This document shows, piece after piece, positions 55,801-64,000 of a stretch of DNA of 64,000 nt. The notes below the pieces were generated by a model. The model had not been told where the DNA came from. It saw nothing but the letters and a program-made list of their open reading frames with translations, and did no database searches. A program made the position numbers and the translations under genes. Position 1 is the first letter of the stretch. Each line of letters opens with the position of its first letter. The stretch lies in the NCBI GenBank assembly GCA_963969495.1, contig OZ018324.1:141790355-141854354 (forward strand), in the 5' to 3' direction. Source of the stretch: Ceratothoa steindachneri. Taxonomy: Eukaryota > Arthropoda > Malacostraca > Isopoda > Cymothoidae.

Positions 55801-58590
55801 AATAAAAATGATCAAACTACTTAAATAAATACTTTCATAAGTACTGGAACTTTTATTGCAAAAATCATAAACAAACCACCTGCACTGGTTAATGTCATGT
55901 ATTTGATTATGGGGAAATTCAGAATAAGAAAGACATCTGGAGACTTTTGGTTTGGTCTATTATGTTTATGTTAAGATACCTAACCTAACCTAAACTTTCT
56001 GTGATGATGTTCCATTGCTAAAACCTTGGAGAGGAAGATGGTTAAATGAATCTATTCTTGATTAAGTATTATATGATCCAGTTAACTAACCTGTTTTTTC
56101 ATCAATGAATGATCATTATGTCTTTGGTACTTTTTCTTATACTTTAAAGTTATAAGGGCTTCTCTATTCTAGATTGTTAATATGTCACCTTGGAGAAGAA
56201 GATCATTTTAATGTTGCTTTATTCTTTTCCTTAATATTTATTTACATTAGGTTTGCAGTGCTTTATACCTGTAATTTGGGTTTGCTCTTCATGAAATGTA
56301 AAAATATGCTTGCTATTCTTGACATTTACAAAAATTTGTATATTAAAGGAAGGATAAAAATTAATACGCCCCTTTCAGGCCGAGACTATGCGATAAACTA
56401 AATCAATAGGTCATAACAAATGCTAAATTCTTTTAAAGAGTAATGTATGAATATAAATTTATAATTATTCCCTTAAATAAAATTTTAAATTCAAAACAAA
56501 GTATAATTTGATACTAAAGTTAGTGAGAAAACGCATAATTTACTATTTGCTTATCTTTTCTATGATCATTTTTCCAAAAATAAAAATGTAGTGGAAGCCA
56601 ACCACCGCCCAGTGATACGGAAATTAGTGAAGCAAGAAAGGAAACAAAGGAAGCTTTTGGGGCAGATAGTGGTGATTTTTAATTTTAATTGGCTTTTTAA
56701 CAGTGTTTCTGGCATAACCAAATTCCGAACGTGAAAAATTTGCAACGGCGCCAAAAACTTACATACTAAATTTCTGTGGTTTTGGGTTTCATTCTTGTGA
56801 ATTTTGAGAAAGCTTTTGAAATGCTACATTAAGATTGGGGTATTACCCAAGTGTTTTCAGTTTTGGTTTTCGTCGCTGATTGAAACAATTTCTAAGCAAT
56901 TTTCTTAGGGGATTTTTTGGGGCATTCCTTAATTCAAAGTCAAGCTGACCTTTTCGGTTCTTTCTTTTCCTCGTTAAATATGGTAGTAATGAATTTATTA
57001 GTAGTTCCTTTTTCCAATCAATTGTTGAAACATGTTGTCAATGGTTTAGTAGACATTTTATTATCTTTTCATTGAATAAAGCCAAGTCGAACAGTTTTTT
57101 ATTGTGTTTATAATTTAGGGGAGGAAAAACTTGATAATTTAAAATCATGGTTAAGATTCCGAAAACCAAAGCATGTTTTTTGTTGTAAAAACAGTACTAA
57201 TGGTGTTTGTAAGCATTATAATCGTCAGTTATGGCTTCGGTTTGGCATGGATGGCATGGCACTTATTTTTGAGATACTAGCACCTAGAGTACGGCTGTAT
57301 TTGCAATGATACTATCTTACAAATATGTGCTTTCCTCACAAAAACGAAGCAGTACGTGATGACTAAAATGCCTAAAAACACCATTACTACTGTTTTTACG
57401 TACCTACTATATATTTATAGATTACTCGTATATGCGTTTGGTTACTGGAAGCCATAATCGAGCCACGCTATGGGTTGCCATTATGGGGGAAGTTCCCACT
57501 CCATACTACCCAAATTGCTCCACTCACGCCTCAAGAACAAGTAGTACAACGAAAATTATTTAAAACACCTATTATTAGCAAAATTTGAAATCCTAGTATT
57601 ATGTTTGAATCCAAAGACAAAACAAAATTACTATTTATTGCTGGTGATATTATAATCAAACCGCAACTCTCGCAACGCTTTCAAAATGAGCGTATAAATT
57701 CAACAAAAGTCTTTTAAATTTACCGAAGAATTATGAGAAGTCTTCTTAAAGATTAAAAAGTTAAACACACCAAAAAAGCTGACTCCATTAAGAACGTTAG
57801 TAACCCAGATTTTGACTTGAAAATTGAAAGTGGCGCTCATATAAAGACTTGTATCTAATGTTTCCAATGTCTTAATTAAGTGCAAATTAAATATAACCAA
57901 TGTGTGAAATTTATGGTTTCTGGTCAAAACACAAGAAGGTATGGGGAAGTTATTTTATATCAATATTAACCTCATCAATGCCTATCAATCCTATATGAAT
58001 ACTGGAGTACCTATAAAGAGTATTAGTAATTATATAACATTAAAATATACGGCGTCGGTTTTCAGAAGTTTGACTAGAAATCATTTTACTATACAATATT
58101 GAATATAATGTGTTGATAAAGCCATAGTTTCTGTTATATTTTGGGTCTCTACAAACCTATATGTAAGCAGAATGCAATACTAGAAGCAAATTTATAGAGG
58201 ATGATGGATGCTTTGAATTTGAATTTCGTCAGTGTTTTTTAAACACCGTAGAGTAAATCTTAAGTTAAAATAATTATTTTCTTTCGGGATTTTGTTTTTC
58301 AAGGTCTGTCATATAGAATTCTTCTAAAGTAGGTTCGAGTGTTTCTTCTATGGCTAGTGTTTTGTTTACAAGTATGTTTTTTCGTGAAAAGTAAAAGAAT
58401 ATCTCTCCTTACAAGTATAAGTAATTCTTTTAGAATTTATTGAGGCAATTTCTTTCGGCCTAGTTCTTTGTTTGTAGTAAACTTCATGCGCATAGTTTAT
58501 TCGACCAAGAGGGTAGTAAATAGCGATTTTATATCCACCTAATTTAGCCAAAATATATTTCAATTAAATTATTCCTTATTTTTTTTTTAA
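52841..58590. other. AT-rich spacer with no recognised gene
   Basis: No element ORFs recognised over ~5.7 kb. The minus-strand frame 53439-53248 (63 codons, a GRYRDRDGSKK start) is not low complexity but unknown. An inverted repeat lies at 57185-57399. Confidence 0.45.
57185..57399. repeat. 215-bp inverted repeat, MITE-like
   Basis: Arms of ~43 bases (57185-57227 and 57357-57399) share GTAAAAACAGTA-TAATGGTG and TTT-T-AGCATT--A-TC-TCA in opposite orientation, with a ~129-base spacer. No target duplication was found, so the type is open. Confidence 0.65.
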
Positions 58591-58815
58591 ACTGATAAGG
58601 GGCAGGGCGACTTGCCTTTCGGGCCGCCAGGCTGACGGGATCAAGCGCTCCATCCGGCCCCGGCTTAGCCTCTCTTCTTTCTTTCAGATAGCCTGTATTT
58701 TTCCCCTACTTCGTCACTTTTCATACAACCTCCCCCACATCTTTCTCCGGTTAGCCTACAATTTCAGACGGTAAATGCTGACCTTCTTGTCGGCCAACCC
58801 TCCCAGATCGGGGCT

Positions 58816-60690
58816 GAAGATGGAGGAGAAAACGTCCCCTAACCCCTCAGCTTCGGATCGGGATAGTGGTTTTTTAACAACCTGCTTCATCTCCACCTAT
58901 GCTTTTCTCACCTCCCTTTTCCTTTTCTCTTCACACACTATCAATTTTACGCCGTGCCCAAGGTGGAGCCACCATGCTGAAGGGATGCAAGGTCACCAGG
59001 TGGGAGGAGTGGCCTTAAATGGTGGCTTTGGCTCGGCCAGGCCTGTACGCACCCCTTGCAGAGCGGGCAACTGCGAGGGGTGATGGGCTATTGCTTCCCG
59101 TCGAACAAATAGGGTCAACATGCCTATGAATGCAAATTTTAGAAAAAAAAAATCTCTTCCCAATTCCACTTGCTCATCAACGGAGCCGTCCTCAGGCAGC
59201 TCCACCCAAAAAATAGAGGTAACCCACCATGAGCTTGCGTAGAGGGCCCTCCATATTTCTGTAACATGAGAGGAGGCTTACTCCTCTCCTAGACTACGGG
59301 GGATGCGGGGACGGATGGGTCTGCTGCCACTTTTGCAAGTGACCAAGCCAAGATTGGCACATCCGCCCCCCCCCCGTTTTCGCAGCTTCTGAATATGACT
59401 AACACGAAAAGTTCACAAGGCGGAGCCTCGATAACTTCGGCGCCCCTCAGTTAGAGGTTACCTGGCCTTTTCGAGCCTGCTGGCTTCAAAAGCTTCCTCG
59501 TTATTCGCTTCACTGATGGCTGCATGTTGGCCAAGGGCAACATGATCCATCAGAAGAGAGCATTAGGTAGTGCGATTGGTAAAGAGCCGAATGTGACCCA
59601 TTTCTGGGACTGGAGCCTTCTGGTGAATATGGCAAATCCCACCGAGGCGGCTAAGATAAGTGCTCTTCGGACACTTCATGGCACCTCGGTGAGTGTGATG
59701 CCGCACCACACTATAAACTTTGTGAAAGGAGTAGTTTATGCGAGGTAACTCGGTGACTACTCCATAGAGGACATCACCTTAGAGCTGGCCAACCATGGGG
59801 CGGTCAAGGTCGAACGTGTGATGAAAAAACAGGGAGATACCTGAATCCTTCGATACGTTCGACTGTGACAAGCTTCCAGAGTCGGTGCGTGCTGGTTGGT
59901 ACCGCTACCACGTGAACGCATTCGTACCACTGCCGCGGCGGTGCTATTAATGTCACCGCTTTGGCCATAGTAATCGGTCGTGTAGACGTGCAAAGTCGGG
60001 GTTACCCGAATTCTATGTAAATTGCTCTAAGGCCGCACATGATAAGTCTAAATCGTGTTTGGAAGCAATGTGGTGCATATCTCTTTGAAAAAGAAATCCT
60101 GGCCATTTAGGCCAAGGATCGACTCTTATTCCGCAAGGATAAGAAATTGCTCCTGGCGCGCCTGGCTCTGCTTAGGACGTCTTATGCCTCATTAGTTTGA
60201 AAGGCACCCTCTACTCCTAGGCGCATCCAGGCAAACAAGCACGGTTGTTTCCGCCCTCATTCGGAGCCCTTATGCCGGCTCTACTCAACGCGGGCGCTCA
60301 ACTGGTAAAACTGCCCGCAAAAATGGTTCATACCAAGCCCTGGGTAAAACCAGGGCTCCCTCCTCTTTTCTCAGCGTGACCGTTTCCCGTAATGCTAAAC
60401 GGTCACGCGCCTACAACATGAAGTTGGTCGCCAAGCTATCTTCCGGGGTTCCTAAAGCTGTCCCCCGAAAAGAGGACAGCAACAAAAGAGCTTTGGCCTC
60501 TTCTGCCACTAGGCGTGGCAGAAGGAGCCCCCCCCCCCCGCCAACGAAGCCGCAACGCCCGCGTAAGGTTTCGAGGCGGAGGGAGGAAAAGACTTGTATG
60601 GAGAGCCCAACCTCTCCAATAAGTCCTCGAAGGTTAAAGCGCCTTCAGCGCTTTGTCTGGCAAACAGCGCCCAGGGTTCTGCCTCCTTGA
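58816..60690 (+). pseudogene. I-like LINE ORF1 (gag) with CCHC knuckle
   Basis: A possible start MEEKTSPNPSASDRDSG lies at 58816. Past a Ser/Pro part, frame 59524-59748 and its lead-in (FKSFLVIRFTDG) contain QKRALGSAIGKEPNVTHFWDWSLLV and TLHGTSVSVMPHHTINFVKGVVYAR, the RNA-binding fold region of LINE gags. Beyond a stop, ELANHGAVKVERVMKKQG, then VRAGWYRYHVNAFVPLPRRCY and CHRFGHSNRSCRR at ~59,930-59,990 give the first knuckle, whose first Cys pair is damaged by a stop. A Lys/Arg/Pro-rich tail ends at 60690. The protein would coat element RNA. Confidence 0.8.
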
Positions 60691-60771
60691 AGCGTACGGC
60701 CATTACCGGGAGGGTCTTCTGTACGAAGAGGGCCCTTGCGTTTCCTCCGAGCTAGACCTGGAAGGCATATT

Positions 60772-61500
60772 CCTTCCATGGAATTGTCGAGAACTTCGGG
60801 AAAACTGGGAGGAGCTGCGGAGGCTAGTCTCTTCCAGTTTCTCGATAGGTTTTTTTTCTGAAGGAGACCATACTGAGCGCGTTCTCCATGCCCGGCCTCC
60901 AGGGGTATAAGGCTCTTGCGACCCCACCACCGCCGGATGGCGGGGCTGGGGTTTGAGCGGTTTTAACCCGGCATGATGTCTCCATTATTCCTTTTACTTT
61001 AGATACGTCCTTCAGGAAGTGGCTGTGCAGCTTCACCTAGATAGGAAGTATACTAACATTTCTACGTACATTCCACCGTTAGCGGACATCAACGAAGGGA
61101 CTTCCGCCGCATTGTGGCACGTTTGCCGAGGCCCTTTATTTTATTGGAGATCATCTGAACGGCTGGCATCCCCTCTGAGGGGATTACTCAATAAATACCA
61201 AGGGACAAGTCATTGCCGAAGTGATCGAAGAGCTTGAGATAGGAATCCTGAATGTGGATGAGTTTACGCATCACTGCCCGAAAAGCGCTTCATTTTCTTG
61301 TCTTGACCAATCTTTGTGCTCTTCGGATGCACAGCCTGATTTTGATTGGGAGGTGGTCGATGACCTCCATGGTAGTGATCAAATTTCCATTCAAGTATCA
61401 TTTTCAGGGCAAATGTTCCCTGAGAGCCCACCTTGGTGGTGCTTGGCACGTGCGTGGTGGCCTGCATTTAAGAAACTAACTGAATTCTATATCTCAGTCG
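60772..61500 (+). pseudogene. I-like LINE endonuclease domain
   Basis: LPWNCRELRENWEELRRLV at 60772-60828 is the start of an EEP-type nuclease with the conserved Asn; the QE-T metal-binding block that should follow is lost. After a frame change, VAVQLHLDRKYTNISTYIPPLADIN (61,018-61,092) and, at 61,221-61,400, FSCLDQSLCSSDAQPDFDWEVVDDLHGSDQ match the end of the domain. The terminal catalytic His of SDH reads Gln (61380-61382). In an active element it would nick target DNA to prime reverse transcription. Confidence 0.85.
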
Positions 61501-61599
61501 AGGAGTTTAGGTAGGTAGATGAGACCATTGAGTTCTTCTCCGGCAACCTCACCACCTCGGGCCTGACTACTATTCTTAGAACTTCTGCCCGTTTTGCAT

Positions 61600-63290
61600 G
61601 CCAACCACTCACATGGTAGTCGGCCGAGTGTGAGACGGCCCTCAAACAGAAGCGTTTTACCTACATGCGCTATAAGCGTCAACTGAATGATTTCACTGTC
61701 GGTGAATTTCGTCGGGCTAGGGATAGGTTCCGGTATATTTCGAAGCCGGGAATACGTGTCTAGGCTTACGGGAAGACCTCTCTAGCAGAGGTGTGGAGGT
61801 GAGTCGAAAGGATTCGGGTCAAATTCTCGCAGGATCCCCCTCCCGTTTTCCACGAGAAAGGGACCGCAATCTCGGACTCTGCGTCCGTGTCGGAATCCTT
61901 CGCGTCCACTTTCTCCGCATTCTCTATCCGAGATGCCTCTCCGCCAGCATTCAATGCACGTCATGATGTCGCAGAAGGCTGCCGGCTGGACTTTTTCTCT
62001 AGAGGTGGAGAACCCTTCAACAAGAGGTTTACTCTCAGTGAGTTGCGCTCCTCTCTTGCTTCGTGCACGTACACCGCCTATTGTCCGGATGATCTCCCGT
62101 ACGCCATGCTTTGACACCTGGGTGAGCAAGGCATAGCCTTTCTGTTAGATTTGTTCAACAGGATCTGGTTGGAGGGTCTCCTCCCAGATTCATAGTGAAT
62201 CGCTACTGTGCTCGACTTTCGCAACCCGGGTAAATATCACTCTACTCCGGCCTGCTTCCGCCCAATCTCTCTAACCTCTTGCGTGTGCAAGTTGATGGAG
62301 AAGTTGGTAAATATGATTAGCCTTTTTCCTGGACAGCGTAGGCCATCTGTTTTTTGCACAGTGTGGCTTCCGCAAGTTTTACTCTACGTCAGATGTGCTG
62401 CTCCGACTGGAAAATGCCGTCTGTGAGGCCTTCCTTCGTAGACAGCACTACGCCACGGTATCTTTTGATCGGGAGAAGGCCTATGTTATCGCATGGCGAT
62501 ACGGTATCATGGAGACTCTACCCACGATGGGTGCGAGGGGACGCCCCCCAATGTTTATATCTGAATTTTTGCGAGATCGTCGATTCCCCGTACATGTGGG
62601 GGGAGCCTTCTCAGGCCCAAAGAAGCAAGAAGAGGGTATCCCGCAGGGAAGTGAACATAGTGTCACACCCTGAGCATCAACATCATCACCTCGGTGCTGC
62701 CAAAAGATGTTCTCGCTACGCTCTACGTGGCCGACCTTTCGATCTATTTTGGCGTGGCCCAGATGCCAACGATGAGCATCGATTTCAACAGATATTGAAC
62801 CGCGTCTCTCTCTTTGCCAAAGGGCACAGGTTTCGGTTTTCTTTGGCCAAGACTAAGGTGCATCTCTGCCGCCATGCACAGCTCAAGCCTTTTCCAGATT
62901 TGTTTCTTAATGAAGTGCACCTAGATGTCGTTGAATCGCACCGTTTCCTTTGTCTTGTATTCGATCGACGCCTCACCTGGGAGGTTCATATTCGCATCCT
63001 TAGGTTCTCTTGTCACGTTCCAGCACGTTTACCGCTTGGGGCGCTGATATGACTACTGCCCTACTTTTTTATCGATCTTTTGTTCGTTCGAAGCTTGACT
63101 ACGGATGCGAGTTTTATGCATCCGCAGCCGAGCGTTTATTGCGGAAGGTGGGCTTGATCAACCTTAGCGGCCTTTGCCTTGCGACCGGTGCATTCCACAC
63201 TTCCCCAATTAAGAGCCTGTTGATCGATGCTGGGGAGATGCCACTTGCTTTTCGCCGTGTGCAGCCCATTACTCGCCTGTAGGCGTGAGC
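61600..63290 (+). pseudogene. I-like LINE reverse transcriptase
   Basis: A linker (VSESFASTFSAFS..) leads to FTLSELRSSLASCTYTAYCPDDLPYAML (about 62,027-62,110), LLDLFNRIWLEGLLPDS, FRPISLTSCVCKLMEKLVN (62,257-62,313), then in other frames RLENAVCEAFLRRQHYATVSFDREKAYVIAWRYGIM. The D in AYD is Val at 62485-62487. GIPQGS at ~62,635 is kept. The YVDD box reads YVAD (Ala at 62730-62732), so catalysis is lost. The thumb and tail follow: FVRSKLDYGCEFYASA at ~63,080 and LATGAFHTSPIKSLLIDAGEMPL to 63282. Confidence 0.9.
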
Positions 63291-63699
63291 CTGGCGCCCC
63301 CCTCAGTCGCCAACAGCTCTCACTGCATCTGCAGCTGATCTTAACGGTGCCTATACCGTCGAGAGACGCTAGTTATACGCTATGCCCTTTGGGTTTAGGG
63401 CCCCTGGTTCTGCCCAGGACGCTACCTTGTAGGGTACCACATTTGCATATTTGTCGCCACGTCTCTGCTATTAAAGCTTGCACTGCACCGGGAGTATTGC
63501 GTTCGACCTTTTTGGAGCACACCTCGTGTCACGCTGGGACCTGGCCAGTGTAATCGTATGGCTCCAAGTCCCAAGAGAGACTCGGCTTCCAAGCCGTATC
63601 CCCTCTGTTTGAAGCCTGCTGGTCTCTGCCAGGCGCTGTGTCTGTTTTCTTGGTGGAGCTGGTGGCAATATACCCTTCTGGGACGGGAGATCATGCGAC

Positions 63700-64000
63700 G
63701 TGCTTTGTTCCGAGACCGGATTGTGATCTAGAGCGACTCACAAAAGGCCCTGAGTGCACTTAGAGCATTGATATCTTGGCATCCACTGGTTCGCGATATC
63801 AGAGACGCCACGGTTTTGGCAAGCCGGGCGGATGTTGAGATTATCTTCTGCTGCGTTCCTGGACATGTAGGAATTGCGGGGAATGAAAGCGCCGATGAAA
63901 GAGCCAAAGAGTCCGCGAGGAATCGGCGAACAGACCATCGTTTCGCTCTTCCTCACACCGATTACATGGCAGGAATACAGGCAGATCTTCCGGCTGCTTG
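63700..64000 (+). pseudogene. I-like LINE RNase H, cut by window edge
   Basis: The plus strand reads SDSQKALSALRAL at 63732-63770 with the catalytic Asp, then VEIIFCCVPGHVGIAGNESADERAKESA (about 63,835-63,920), with the conserved GH-GI-GNE-AD block and its Asp. This frame is open to the window edge. RNase H in this place separates the element from Jockey and CR1 types. Confidence 0.85.

Larger units (their letters stand above)
58600..64000 (+). mobile_element. I-like non-LTR retrotransposon, long but defective, cut by window edge
   Basis: At ~58,600 base composition switches from AT-rich to strongly GC-rich and stays so to the end. Within it lie, in order, a gag-like ORF1 with a CCHC knuckle, an apurinic-type endonuclease, RT and RNase H. 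RNase H after RT, with gag and EN, is typical of the I group of LINEs. Stops and shifts break both ORFs, and key catalytic residues are changed. The 3' end lies outside the window. Confidence 0.9.

Noticed and set aside
55978..55994. CCTAA repeats resembling interstitial arthropod telomere sequence
   Set aside because: Only three units; too short to separate from chance, and similar words occur elsewhere in the ~135-bp repeat.
1..64000. CRISPR arrays, bacterial operons, phage genes and ribosomal RNA
   Set aside because: None seen; the tandem repeats found have no unique spacers of constant length and all recognisable genes are eukaryotic transposable element genes.

Overview
This is animal genomic DNA made almost wholly of transposable elements in various states of decay, set in AT-rich spacer. 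I found no intact host gene, no rRNA or tRNA gene, no CRISPR array and no bacterial-type operon. The mix points to an invertebrate, most likely an arthropod such as a crustacean or chelicerate: Ty3/gypsy elements with Arg/Glu-rich coiled-coil gags, a BEL/Pao element, Jockey-like and I-like LINEs, mariner/IS630-type and piggyBac DNA elements, and (TA)n microsatellites. The species cannot be fixed from sequence alone. All family calls rest on motifs recognised by eye; nothing was searched.

Layout. 1-3706: unassigned, AT-rich. 3707-9651: a complete but gutted gypsy element on the minus strand, with two ~1.2-kb LTRs, a 5-bp target duplication (TTCAG), gag, protease, the RT tail and RNase H; the RT core and integrase are missing. 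9.7-13.2 kb: unassigned. 13.2-13.7 kb: ~135-bp tandem repeat. 13.70-16.65 kb: 5' half of a BEL/Pao element (LTR, gag, protease) on +. 16.65-18.04 kb: Jockey-like LINE RT on minus. 18.54-19.16 kb: dispersed repeat with a ~128-bp tandem core. 23.1-23.85 kb: fragment of an invertebrate multicopy ORF family. 23.86-27.36 kb: decayed gypsy gag-pol on +, split by a 130-bp piggyBac-type MITE. 28.6-29.3 kb: deleted mariner/IS630-like element. 31.3-32.8 kb: LTR-like block plus a gag-like fragment. 33.9-38.16 kb: second gypsy-related element with unlike LTRs. 38.87-39.30 kb: the ~135-bp repeat again, inverted. 39.30-43.31 kb: 3' half of a BEL/Pao element on minus (LTR, integrase, RNase H, RT). 43.32-43.95 kb: 3' end of a Jockey-like LINE on +. 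46.95-47.53 kb: piggyBac transposase C-terminus. 49.0-49.53 kb: second copy of the ~128-bp repeat element. 58.6-64.0 kb: GC-rich I-like LINE (gag, endonuclease, RT, RNase H) that runs off the right edge.

Main result. The two BEL/Pao halves and the two Jockey-like pieces fit together. Reversing the segment from about 16,650 to about 43,315 rebuilds both elements at once: BEL LTR-gag-protease meets RT-RNase H-integrase-LTR inside the ~135-bp repeat, and LINE RT meets LINE 3' end. This is the expected scar of one ~26.7-kb inversion (or an assembly inversion) with both breakpoints inside transposable elements. The two outer BEL LTR edges meet the repeat at the same unit position, as expected for one original insertion.
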